Shown here piece after piece: positions 43,004-51,156 of a stretch of 64,000 nt of DNA; positions within the stretch are counted from its first letter, which is position 1; every line of letters starts with the position of its first letter. Where the stretch lies: contig JAFAER010000254.1 in assembly GCA_023423895.1 (NCBI GenBank), positions 23,210 through 87,209 on the forward strand. Direction: 5' to 3'. The position numbers were made by a program, and so were the translations under genes. The notes beneath the pieces were generated by a model that made no database searches, was not told the origin of the DNA, and saw nothing but the letters and a program-made list of their open reading frames with translations. This stretch comes from Pseudomonadota bacterium. Lineage in GTDB: Bacteria > Myxococcota_A > Polyangia > Polyangiales > Polyangiaceae.

Positions 43004-44571
43004 AGGACGGGCCGGGTATGAGGTGGCGGTTCGCTGGGAGCGGGGAGGATCCAGGTCGCGGGGAGGAGCCCGTCTTCGACCGTCGATAGATCCACGTTCG
43101 GATCGATCATGAGCGCTCCCGGTCGCCCGTTGAGGGAGACCTTCGACTCCGCGCGGACCTCGACGACGCCGAAGTCGCGGGCGGCGAAGTCGCGCCGGAT
43201 GTGATGTGCGAGCTGGAGCACGAGATCGGGCTGGCTTGCCATCTCGTTTTCCTGGAATGCCGTCAAGTATTCCCTCGGGCTCACGTGGTACTCGCGGCCT
43301 GTCTCCTTCTGGTGAACGAGGAACGTGGTCGCGCCGCCTTTGGCGCGCACCATCACGCGCCACGAGAAGCGCATCCCCTGCTCGTGCCAGAGGACGTTGC
43401 CGCCGTAGAGGTGGCAGCGGAGCGGCGCGAGGATCTGCAGCGCGCAGTAGAGACCTCCGAGTACGAGCGCGCCGCGCAGGAGGCGCGTACGCGCGCTCGA
43501 GCGCGGCTCGCGCTCGTCCTCGTCCTGCGTGGTGGCGTCACTCGGCGCGGGAGTGGCGTTCTTCCGTGCGAAGCGCCGCACGAGCGCGCGCGGCCAGCTC
43601 GGCGAGAAGAAGACGAGCGCCGACATGCTCATGATGAGCGGGAACATCCCGATGTCGAAGAGCATCCGCGTCATCACGTGGAATGCGATGACGACGGCGT
43701 ACGCGAACGGCCGTGTGCGCCGGATCGAGAGCCAGAGCACGATCGTCAAATCGAAGAGAAAGCCGCACCAGCTCATCACGAGCGGTACGCCGTCGATCGT
43801 GAAGAGCCGTCCGAGGATCGGCAGGTCCGTGCTCGCTCCGAGCCAGATGCCCATCGGCTGGGCGTGGAAGAGCCAATCGGGCTGAGCCTTCGCCAGGGCG
43901 GCGCCGACGTAGACGACGCCGATCTGGATGCGGAAGAGCACGAGCCACGCCGTCGCGACGCGCTCGTCCTGGCGGCGCTCGTCCTGGCGCCGATCGATCG
44001 ACCGGCCCGCGCGACGCGAGCGGATCCACGCGTCGACGGACCATGCCCGGTTCGCCGGCGACACCGCGAAGAGCCACGCCAGCAGCGCTGCGAGATAGTA
44101 GTGATTGAGGTACGTCGAGACGTCGATCAGCTGGACGTACGAGAGACCGATCGCGAACAGGACGGACGTGATCCGGAACGCGAAGCCGGCGGCCATCGCG
44201 ACCGCCAGGCCGGCGAGCGCCCAGAAGAGCGCATACATCGCGCCGCTCGAGAGCGGCTCGACCCAGTCGAAGCCCCAGTAGTGAAAGCGGAACCGAGGGC
44301 CGACGAGCAGCGTGTCGATCCATCGATAGGCGATGAAGCGCTCCATCGAGATCGCCATCGCCAGGCCGAAGAGGACGCGGTACGCCGCGAGCCACGCGAC
44401 GTCGACCGGCCGAAGAAGCGCGTGCTCGAGGCGGCCGAGCACCACGCGCGACGTGTTCACGCGTGCGCTCCCCGACTCGACGTCGGCGCGTTGCGCGCGG
44501 GGAGCGGCGGCGGAGTGGCCGAGCCCGCCCCCCGTTGCGAGCAGGGGCGAAGCGGGCTCAGTCTGTATCAC
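43000..44571 (-). CDS. HTTM-domain membrane protein (gamma-carboxylase-like)
   Basis: This 523-residue inner-membrane protein has an HTTM domain (horizontally transferred transmembrane, related to vitamin-K-dependent carboxylase). It shows RPVDVAWLAAYRVLFGLAMA, SMERFIAYRWI, LSYVQLIDVSTYLNHYYLAA and VTPNRA-like VSPANRAWSVDAW, then further helices and a soluble C-terminal part. It lies between the imelysin and the TonB receptor, suggesting a job in their maturation or in metal handling. The GTG at 44571 overlaps the imelysin end by 14 bases; the first ~45 residues are poorly conserved in look, so a later start is possible. Confidence 0.8.
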   Translation of the reverse strand: MIQTEPASPLLATGGGLGHSAAAPRAQRADVESGSARVNTSRVVLGRLEHALLRPVDVAWLAAYRVLFGLAMAISMERFIAYRWIDTLLVGPRFRFHYWGFDWVEPLSSGAMYALFWALAGLAVAMAAGFAFRITSVLFAIGLSYVQLIDVSTYLNHYYLAALLAWLFAVSPANRAWSVDAWIRSRRAGRSIDRRQDERRQDERVATAWLVLFRIQIGVVYVGAALAKAQPDWLFHAQPMGIWLGASTDLPILGRLFTIDGVPLVMSWCGFLFDLTIVLWLSIRRTRPFAYAVVIAFHVMTRMLFDIGMFPLIMSMSALVFFSPSWPRALVRRFARKNATPAPSDATTQDEDEREPRSSARTRLLRGALVLGGLYCALQILAPLRCHLYGGNVLWHEQGMRFSWRVMVRAKGGATTFLVHQKETGREYHVSPREYLTAFQENEMASQPDLVLQLAHHIRRDFAARDFGVVEVRAESKVSLNGRPGALMIDPNVDLSTVEDGLLPATWILPAPSEPPPHTRPVL

Positions 44572-45856
44572 TGGCTGCGGTGGCGGGCAGCTTGAGGTTG
44601 AGGGGGCTCGCCGACCCGAAGAACCTTGTCTTCAAGAGATCCGTCAGGACCTTGAGCGTGTCGTAGAATTGCTTGAACTGCGCCTCCGACGCCTGCTCGA
44701 ACGGCGGGAACGCGTCGGCAGCCGCCTGCGCCTGGTCGAGCGCCGCGACCATGTCGCTCGCGAGCTGCTGCTGCCCGGCGGAGATGAGCCAGTCGTCGAA
44801 CCCGACGCCGGTGCCATCGGCGCTGCACCCCTGGAAGAGGCTCCGGAATGCGCGGAGGTTCGTCCGGACGTTGTCGATGTCCATCTTGGCGAACGGCGTC
44901 TCGGGGGTCGCTTCCGTCGTCACGATCCCGGCGTGCGGCGCGAGCTTGAGGTCTTTGACCTCCTTCTCGAGGTAGAAGAGCCCCCACGCGACGACGTTGA
45001 GCGCTTCCTGCTCGCTGCCGTACTTGTCGAACGCGAGGAGCTTCGCCTCGAAGTTCTCGCCTTCGGGCTGCCAGACGTTTCGGATCTCGAGAGCGAGCGC
45101 GAGGACGTTGTCCGCCACGGCGACGGCGTAGTCGCTCTTCGCCTTCTGCAGATCCGCGGGAGCGAGCGACGCAAAGGCCTGTCCCGTGGGGCTCCCGGGC
45201 AGACACACCGTATCGCTGCCGGGGTAATGGAGGACGTACTCGAGCGCGTACAGGCCGCGAGCGGACGGGAGCACCGTGTCGATGCCCTGGTTCCACTCCT
45301 TGCCCGCGATCTGCTTCTCGACCTCGCAACGGTTCGTCTGCGGCCACGGATGGATGAAGGTCCGGAGCCCACGCCCGTGATACGGGTCCATGATCTTGCT
45401 GGCGACCGGGCCGAACTGGAGGACCTCCATCTTCGACCACTCGTTCATCGCGGTCGTCCACGAAGCCCGTGCGGCGGCGAGCTTCTCGTCGCTCGGCGCC
45501 TCGGCCTGATCGCGAACGCTCGAGCGGAGCGTCGACGCGGCGTTCACGAAGTTGCAGGCGTGCCACGCTGCGCACTCGCTCGCGGCGGAGAGCAGCGCCT
45601 GCTTCGTGAACGGCGCGGCGGCGCCGGGGGCCGACCCGCAGTCGATCGGCCCCTCGGGGATGGCGGCGTCGATGCCGCCGCTGCTGCTGCTGCCCGACGT
45701 CCCGCTCGTTCCTCCGCTCGCGCCGGTCGCGCGCGTCCCCGCCCTTGGATCATCGGTCGTGGAGCACGCGACCACCGCCGAGAAAGCGGCGAGCACGGCT
45801 CCGGCGAAGCAGGCGACGACGGTCGGTGTCGACGACGAAGAACGATGTGCTGGCAT
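44558..45856 (-). CDS. Imelysin-family lipoprotein (IrpA-like)
   Basis: This 432-residue lipoprotein (SAVVACST, Cys31) has a Ser/Gly-rich linker and an imelysin domain from about residue 80. It has the Trp-rich helix WTTAMNEWSKMEVLQFGP and the region ARGLYALEYVLHY near 200. The family motif GxHxxE reads GLYALE here, so the usual His is Tyr. Imelysin-like proteins are linked to iron or other metal uptake and often sit beside TonB receptors, as here. The gene follows the delta-60 lipoprotein by 44 bases. Confidence 0.87.
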   Translation of the reverse strand: MPAHRSSSSTPTVVACFAGAVLAAFSAVVACSTTDDPRAGTRATGASGGTSGTSGSSSSGGIDAAIPEGPIDCGSAPGAAAPFTKQALLSAASECAAWHACNFVNAASTLRSSVRDQAEAPSDEKLAAARASWTTAMNEWSKMEVLQFGPVASKIMDPYHGRGLRTFIHPWPQTNRCEVEKQIAGKEWNQGIDTVLPSARGLYALEYVLHYPGSDTVCLPGSPTGQAFASLAPADLQKAKSDYAVAVADNVLALALEIRNVWQPEGENFEAKLLAFDKYGSEQEALNVVAWGLFYLEKEVKDLKLAPHAGIVTTEATPETPFAKMDIDNVRTNLRAFRSLFQGCSADGTGVGFDDWLISAGQQQLASDMVAALDQAQAAADAFPPFEQASEAQFKQFYDTLKVLTDLLKTRFFGSASPLNLKLPATAASDTD

Positions 45857-45900
45857 TGCGGGCGACCCTACTCCGGCTGCTACTGCTGCCGCTACGACAA

Positions 45901-47454
45901 CTACTGGCCGACCTTCAGCACGGCGAGGACGGAGCCGACCGGCACGCCCGCGTCGCCCGTCTGATTCAGGCTGGCGGCGGTTGCGGCGATCTGCTTCCCG
46001 TCCGCGGACACGGCGATCTTGAAGAAGTTGGCCGGGTACTGGTACTCGATGACGCCGTTCAGTCCCGAGCTCGGATCGAGGTTGCCGTCCTTGTCCAGGA
46101 CGAAGAGCGCCGCGTAGCCGTCGTACGCACCGGCGTGGACGATTCGATCGTCGGACAGGACGGCGATGTCACGGCCGCGGTCCTCGAACGGGGTCGCGCC
46201 GAGGCCGGCGCTCTTGTCGGCCTCGCTCTGCAAGCCGAGCGATCCCTGCTTGCCGTACGACGTGTCGAGGCCGTCGGCCTTCACGCCGAACGTGACGAGG
46301 TCGGGCGCCTTGGTCGCGACGTCGAAGTGCGAGTTGCCGTAGCCGGTCGTGACGTAGCGTCCCGACGACTGGCGGACGACGCCGTACGCCTCGGCAGCGC
46401 CGTTCGGGGCCGCGACGAACGGGTTGAACTTCGTCTGGCCCGGGGTCGGGTTCGTCGTCCCGAAGCCGAACGCCGGGTCCGGCGTCCCGTTCGCGAGCAG
46501 GCGAATGAGGACGACGTGGTTGCCGAGGCCCTGGCCGAAGTTCGTGTAACCCGACGAGAGGATGCTGCCGTCGGAGAGCACCATGCCGCGACGCGCGTTG
46601 TCGGCGAGGCCCTTGCCGTCCGCATCGACGGTGTACGGAGCGCCGCCGTTGAACGTCGTGTCGAAGTCGAGCGTGTTCGCGTCGACGCGGGTGATCCAAC
46701 GGTCGTTATCGATGCGCTGGTTGGCGGCGTTCTGCGCCTTGGCCGGTGCGCCGGCCGCAAAGACGACGATCTTCGGTGAGGCCGTGTTGCTCTTGTCGAG
46801 CGCGATGCCCCACGAGTTGTAGCTCGGCGGCGGCGGGGTGCCCGCGTCCGGGAGCGTCGTGCCTGCCGGCCAGCCCTCGCCTTCGTCGTAACCGAACTTC
46901 ACGAACTTCGGCGTACCGAAGGCCCAGGTGCCGCCGGTGTTCGTGAGCTTCACGAGCCAGATCTTGCTGCTGGCGACGGCATGGACGACGAAGTTGTTCG
47001 CGGACACCTCGACGATGTCGAACGATGTCTCGTTGCCCGGCAGGTCGGTCGTGACCACGCCGTCCGTGCCGAACGTCGTGTCGAGGGTGCCGTCCTTGAA
47101 GCGCCAGACGGCGAGCTTCTGAGTGCCGCCGTCGTTCGTGGCGCCGGACGCATAAAGGTTCCCGTCGCTCGCGAAGACGAGGCCGTACGGGTTGATGGCG
47201 TTCGCGATCCGCGTCGTCGCGACGGGGGTGAGCGGAGGCGCTGCCGGCGTCTCTGCATCGGCGTCGCCCGTGGAGCCGTCGGGCGTGTTGTCCCCGGAAT
47301 CGGTGCCCGGATTCGTCCCGGAGTCCGGCGTCTGCGTCCCGCTGTCCGGCGTGATGTTCGTGTTCGAATCATCATCGTCGTCGCCGCATGCGAGAACGAG
47401 CGCGCCGCTCATGGCGAACGCAACGAAGCTACCGACAAGTGCACGGACCTTCAT
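45901..47454 (-). CDS. Delta-60-repeat lipoprotein
   Basis: This 517-residue lipoprotein (LVLACGDDDDDS) has an Asp/Thr/Pro-rich linker (TPDSGTQTPDSG, then similar) and a propeller made of delta-60-like repeats (GTLDTTFGTDGVVTTDLPG, NTLDFDTTFNGGAPYTVD, GTPDPAFGFGTTNPTPG, GLDTSYGKQGSLGLQS). It is the first gene of the Fur-box operon, with its start 82 bases from the palindrome. A role as surface metal-binding or scaffold protein is inference. Confidence 0.8.
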   Translation of the reverse strand: MKVRALVGSFVAFAMSGALVLACGDDDDDSNTNITPDSGTQTPDSGTNPGTDSGDNTPDGSTGDADAETPAAPPLTPVATTRIANAINPYGLVFASDGNLYASGATNDGGTQKLAVWRFKDGTLDTTFGTDGVVTTDLPGNETSFDIVEVSANNFVVHAVASSKIWLVKLTNTGGTWAFGTPKFVKFGYDEGEGWPAGTTLPDAGTPPPPSYNSWGIALDKSNTASPKIVVFAAGAPAKAQNAANQRIDNDRWITRVDANTLDFDTTFNGGAPYTVDADGKGLADNARRGMVLSDGSILSSGYTNFGQGLGNHVVLIRLLANGTPDPAFGFGTTNPTPGQTKFNPFVAAPNGAAEAYGVVRQSSGRYVTTGYGNSHFDVATKAPDLVTFGVKADGLDTSYGKQGSLGLQSEADKSAGLGATPFEDRGRDIAVLSDDRIVHAGAYDGYAALFVLDKDGNLDPSSGLNGVIEYQYPANFFKIAVSADGKQIAATAASLNQTGDAGVPVGSVLAVLKVGQ

Positions 47455-47535
47455 CACCAAGTACCTCCCTGCGGTCGAGGAGACCGTCTCGTCGTCCTCG
47501 ACCTGGAGGCCTCCGTGTAGCCCATTTGTGCGAAG

Positions 47536-47552
47536 TTGAAAATCACTTTCAA
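47536..47552. promoter_or_regulatory. Fur-box candidate
   Basis: TTGAAAATCACTTTCAA is a near-perfect 17-base palindrome and fits the 7-1-7 Fur pattern of the TGAAAATnATTTTCA kind with one base off. It lies between the divergent delta-60 gene (start 47454) and the lipoprotein gene (start 47622), upstream of an imelysin-TonB operon. Confidence 0.7.
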
Positions 47553-47621
47553 GAGCGCCCTGGAATCTGAGAGATCCGGCGGACGGAGGGCGCATCGGCT
47601 GGCCACGGCTATGCTTGAGGC

Positions 47622-48623
47622 GTGCGTCGCTTCCGCTACTGGCTTCTCTCCTCGCTCTCCCTCGCGTCGGCTTCGGCCGGCCTCCTCGTCGCGTGCACCC
47701 AGCCGGCGCCAATCAACAACAAGCTCCCGGTCACCGATGACGAGGACGCCGGTTCGCGGAGGAAGGACTCGGGCAAGACGGACACGGTGCCCGATGGCGC
47801 GGATCCGCCCTTGCCCGACGGCGGCAAGCCCCCGGGGCGGATCTACGCGCATACGCACAACACGCTCTACCGCTACGACCCGCTCGCAAACACGCTCGTG
47901 AAGGTAGGCGTCTTCGACTGCGTGCCGCAGGACGGCGTCGGCACGCTCGGCGCCAGCAAGACGAACGACGCAGTCATCGACCTCGCGCTCGATCGGAGCG
48001 GCAACATGTACGCGACGACGTACTGGCGCTTCCTCAAGGTCGATCCGACCAGCGGCGCGTGCCAGGTCGTCCGCGAGGACACGCAGGCGAACATGTACCC
48101 GAACTCGCTCTCGTTCGTGCCGCTCGGCACGGTCGACCCGACGCAGGAGGCGCTCGTCGGCTACGCGTTCGACAACCTCGACGACGCGACGATCTACACG
48201 CGCATCAATCTCACCACGGGAGTGATGGAAGACCGCGAGAACCTCAACCCGACCCCGGCGCTCGGCGGCGTCGAGTACGGGATCTCGGGCGACTTCATCT
48301 CGCTCGTCCGGAGTGGCGGCAAGACGTACGCCGCCGTCAAGCAGGTCACCGGCGACGCGGGCGCGGGCAACGATCTCCTCGCGGAGATCGACCCGGCCAC
48401 GGGCACGCTCGTGAAGATCATCGGCGACACCGGCCAGAAGGGTTTCTACGGCGTCGGCTTCTGGGCCGGCAAAGCCTACGGCTTCACGCTTTCGGGAAGG
48501 ATCTACGAGATCGACATCACGACCGGCGCCACGACGGTCGTCCTCGAAGCGAAGGACGACGATGGCAATCCGATCCAGTGGTACGGCGCGGGCGTCACGA
48601 CGGACTCGCCGACCGCTCCGTGA
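47622..48623 (+). CDS. Propeller-like lipoprotein
   Basis: This 333-residue lipoprotein (GLLVACTQP) starts at GTG 47622. A Lys/Asp/Pro-rich linker leads to a domain of beta-propeller-like blades (IYAHTHNTLYRYDPLANTLV, MYATTYWRFLKVDPTSGACQ, ATIYTRINLTTGVMED, LLAEIDPATGTLVKIIGD, IYEIDITTGATTVV). No precise family is named. It shares the Fur-like control region with the metal-uptake operon and may be co-regulated. Confidence 0.72.
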   Translation: MRRFRYWLLSSLSLASASAGLLVACTQPAPINNKLPVTDDEDAGSRRKDSGKTDTVPDGADPPLPDGGKPPGRIYAHTHNTLYRYDPLANTLVKVGVFDCVPQDGVGTLGASKTNDAVIDLALDRSGNMYATTYWRFLKVDPTSGACQVVREDTQANMYPNSLSFVPLGTVDPTQEALVGYAFDNLDDATIYTRINLTTGVMEDRENLNPTPALGGVEYGISGDFISLVRSGGKTYAAVKQVTGDAGAGNDLLAEIDPATGTLVKIIGDTGQKGFYGVGFWAGKAYGFTLSGRIYEIDITTGATTVVLEAKDDDGNPIQWYGAGVTTDSPTAP

Positions 48624-48776
48624 GCTCGGGCTGTCCCTGCCCGGGCCCGATGCAGCTCCGCGCTGAAGTTGCCGAGGAACGTTACCGAGGCACCTGCGCC
48701 GCGCGGGACGGCTCGTAGGGCGGGAAGGAGTCGGCAGCTCTCCCAGCTCATGTCGACGCCGTCGTCGTTCATGGAA

Positions 48777-49751
48777 CTATGGCCGGCGTTCCGATGTGCC
48801 CTGAGCCGTCGCGGTACGCTCCTCGAACGGCCAGACATATGCGAGTGACAGCGTCGTCGTGAACCCTGCCGGGCGCGCTTCGACGCCGAGCTCGTAGTTG
48901 GCGTTTGCGCGGACGATCAGCCCGCCGAGCGCGACCCGCACGCCGGGGCCTATCCCCAAGACACGTTCGTGCGAGTCCGGGACTGAACGTCCGTCGATGC
49001 GCGCGTCCGAGATCTGCGAGAGCCCGTAGCCGGTCACGCCCACACGGACGTCCGGCGTCAGCGCATACGAGACCGCTGCGTTTGCGTGAATCGCGTCGCC
49101 GGGGCGAATCTGGCCGGCACCCGCGAAGGCCGAAGGCGGCCGTTCGTTCGTCGAGCTCGTGAGGTAGTGGACGCGAACGCTCGTCTCGAGCTCCGGGGTC
49201 CAGAAGACCGTGAACGCGTAATACGGATTGAAGCTCATCACGTTGCTGCCGGCGTTCACCGGGGCCGTCGGATCATACGCACCCGTCGGCAGGACTGCGC
49301 CGAGCGAGAGCCGATGCGCAAAGAGCGGCCGCCCGGAGACGGAGAGCGGGCGGCCTTGCAGCACCACGGGATTGACGACGACGTCGCCCACCCCGCCGCC
49401 ACGCGCGCCGTTGGTTCCGTCGTGCACGCTGACCTGGACGATCGGGAGCACGACGTCGGCGGCGTAGTGAAAGCCGAGGAGCGACCCGGGCAGCGCGACG
49501 ACGAGGTGCGGCGCCACCACGAATGCCGTGAGCGAGCGATCGCCCGGTAACGTGCTTCCGTTCGCATCGGTGAACCGCTCGGCCCGCTTGGCCGTCGTGA
49601 TCACTTCGGCCATGACGCCCGGTCCGCCGGCGCCGTCGACGAACGACGATCCGCCGAGGTTCACGGGCGGCAGAGGAACGTGCTGCGCGTTTGCGATCGC
49701 CGGGAGGCTCGCGAGGAGCGCGCCGGCGAACGTAGCCAAGCGCGCGCTCAT
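48777..49751 (-). CDS. Outer-membrane transporter-like barrel protein
   Basis: This 324-residue protein has a signal peptide (MSARLATFAGALLASLPAIA to NAQ) and a sequence of amphipathic strands (LVVALPGSLLGFHYAADVVL, VVNPVVLQGRPL, LGAVLPTGAYDP, YYAFTVFWTPELETSVRVHY). It ends with FTTTLSLAYVWPF and a short tail. The layout recalls the phenol-degradation MetA/SphA-like transporter group. The ATG at 49751 overlaps the stop of the DoxX-like gene by 4 bases. An upstream ATG at 49808 adds 19 residues in front of the signal and is rejected. Confidence 0.75.
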   Translation of the reverse strand: MSARLATFAGALLASLPAIANAQHVPLPPVNLGGSSFVDGAGGPGVMAEVITTAKRAERFTDANGSTLPGDRSLTAFVVAPHLVVALPGSLLGFHYAADVVLPIVQVSVHDGTNGARGGGVGDVVVNPVVLQGRPLSVSGRPLFAHRLSLGAVLPTGAYDPTAPVNAGSNVMSFNPYYAFTVFWTPELETSVRVHYLTSSTNERPPSAFAGAGQIRPGDAIHANAAVSYALTPDVRVGVTGYGLSQISDARIDGRSVPDSHERVLGIGPGVRVALGGLIVRANANYELGVEARPAGFTTTLSLAYVWPFEERTATAQGTSERRP

Positions 49752-50143
49752 GCGTAGCGCTGCTCGCGGCGCTGGAACAGCGGACGGAATGCCGCGCGAT
49801 GCGTCCACGCCACGGTGATCTCGAGGACGAGGAGGAACGTCGGAAGCACGAGCCCCGGCGAGAGGAACAGGTGGAACGCGAAGATGTGCACGATGACCGG
49901 CGCGAGCACGATCACGGCCAGCGGCACCCAGCGGTTCGCGAGGAGCGCCATGCCTGCGAGCAGCTGGATCGAGGCGAGCAGTGGAAAGAAGTAGGGCGCG
50001 CTGGCGAGCCCAATGAGGAAGGGCATCGCTGACGGGGCGCTCGGCGGTGGTGGCAAGAGGCCGAGCAAGCCGTTCAGCCCGAAGCCGGCGAACGTGAGAC
50101 CGAGGAGGATCCTGGCGACATGGGACACGTGGTGGAATCGCAT
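49748..50143 (-). CDS. DoxX-like small membrane protein
   Basis: This 131-residue protein has four membrane helices (ARILLGLTFAGFGLNGLLGL, FFPLLASIQLLAGMALLA, PLAVIVLAPVIVHIFAFHLF, LPTFLLVLEITVAW), typical of DoxX/DoxD-like proteins. It is coupled to the barrel gene and divergent from a LysR regulator, which probably controls both. Substrate or redox role is unknown. Confidence 0.78.
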   Translation of the reverse strand: MRFHHVSHVARILLGLTFAGFGLNGLLGLLPPPPSAPSAMPFLIGLASAPYFFPLLASIQLLAGMALLANRWVPLAVIVLAPVIVHIFAFHLFLSPGLVLPTFLLVLEITVAWTHRAAFRPLFQRREQRYA

Positions 50144-50198
50144 GCGGCGAACTTACGTTCCGCAGCGCGAACGTCGACCGCTTCGATCTGGACCTCAG

Positions 50199-50214
50199 GT
50201 TCCATCAATGGAAC
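50199..50214. promoter_or_regulatory. LysR-type operator candidate
   Basis: GTTCCATCAATGGAAC is a perfect 6-base-arm palindrome with a 4-base centre and contains a T-N11-A pattern. It lies between the divergent DoxX-like and LysR genes. Confidence 0.5.
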
Positions 50215-50240
50215 GATCCGGTCCCTACCCCTCGTGCCAT

Positions 50241-50261
50241 GACGAGAGACGAGAGACGAGA
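50241..50261. repeat. Three-copy heptamer at the LysR ribosome binding region
   Basis: GACGAGA occurs three times in a row, ending six bases before the LysR ATG at 50267. The repeat supplies the AGAG-type ribosome binding bases. Confidence 0.75.
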
Positions 50262-50266
50262 GACCG

Positions 50267-51142
50267 ATGTTCGAGCAGGCGTCCGACATGATCGTCTTCG
50301 CTACGGTGGCGCGCCTCGGCGGTGTCACCCCGGCCGGTAAGGCCCTCGGCCTGCCGAAGTCGACCGTGAGCCGACGGCTCGCGGCGTTCGAGGAGCGTCT
50401 CGGACGGCGCCTGTTCGATCGTACCGCGCGTTCGCTCGTGCTCACCGAGGACGGGGAAGTGATCCTCGAGCGGTGCGAGCGGCTCTCCGACGAAGTGGAC
50501 GAAGCCATCGCCTGGATCAGCGAGGTGGTGGACGAGCCCAGCGGAAGACTGCGTGTGACGATCCCGCCGAACTTCGAGATCTGGGATGCCGTATCGACGT
50601 TCCGGGCGAAGTACCCGAGGATCGAGATGATGATCGACGAGAGCACGCGCTACGTCGACATCGTCGCGGAGCGCTTCGACGTCGCGATCCGGTCCGGCGT
50701 GCTCACCGACTCGAACCTGGTTGCCCGGCCGCTCGGCGAGAGCACGCTCGGTGTGTACGCAAGCCGCGAGCATCTTGCGCAAGCGAAGATGCCGAAGAAG
50801 CCGAGCGAGCTCGAATCGCGCGCCTTCATCGTCCTGGAAGGACGGAATCGCTTCGATCGCGTGGAGCTACGGCGTGGCGACGAGCGCGCGAGCCTGCGCC
50901 TGACCGGGCCGCTGGTCGTCACGACGACGGCCGCGCAGCGCGAGCTCGCCATGCGCGGGTGCGGGATGATCCTGCATGCGACGTGGCTCGAGAAGCAGGC
51001 ACCGGAGACGGAGCTCGTTCGCGTACTCCCCGACTGGAGCGCGCGGGAAACGCCGATGTGGGTCGTCACGGCGTCCCGGCGGCTCACCCCGCGGAAGACG
51101 CAGCTCTTCGTCCAGCACCTGCTCGCAACGTTCCGGACGTGA
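50267..51142 (+). CDS. LysR-family transcriptional regulator
   Basis: This 291-residue protein has an N-terminal winged helix (FATVARLGGVTPAGKALGLP, KSTVSRRLAAFEERLGRRLF, DRTARSLVLTEDG) and a substrate-binding domain with LRVTIPPNFEIWD, VDIVAERFDVAIRSG and SNLVARPLGESTLGVY. The layout is that of the DsdC/AaeR-type small LysR group. It is divergent from the DoxX-like/barrel pair and probably autoregulates through the palindrome at 50199-50214. Confidence 0.92.
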   Translation: MFEQASDMIVFATVARLGGVTPAGKALGLPKSTVSRRLAAFEERLGRRLFDRTARSLVLTEDGEVILERCERLSDEVDEAIAWISEVVDEPSGRLRVTIPPNFEIWDAVSTFRAKYPRIEMMIDESTRYVDIVAERFDVAIRSGVLTDSNLVARPLGESTLGVYASREHLAQAKMPKKPSELESRAFIVLEGRNRFDRVELRRGDERASLRLTGPLVVTTTAAQRELAMRGCGMILHATWLEKQAPETELVRVLPDWSARETPMWVVTASRRLTPRKTQLFVQHLLATFRT

Positions 51143-51156
51143 CGCGTCGCGCTTCA
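51140..51156. terminator. Weak hairpin over convergent stops
   Basis: TGACGCG (51140-51146) pairs with CGCTTCA (51150-51156) with one mismatch, so the two convergent TGA stops face each other across a 3-base loop. Confidence 0.3.

Noticed and set aside
48624..48776. Possible terminator between the propeller lipoprotein and the barrel gene
   Set aside because: Only weak partial pairings were seen, with no clear stem.
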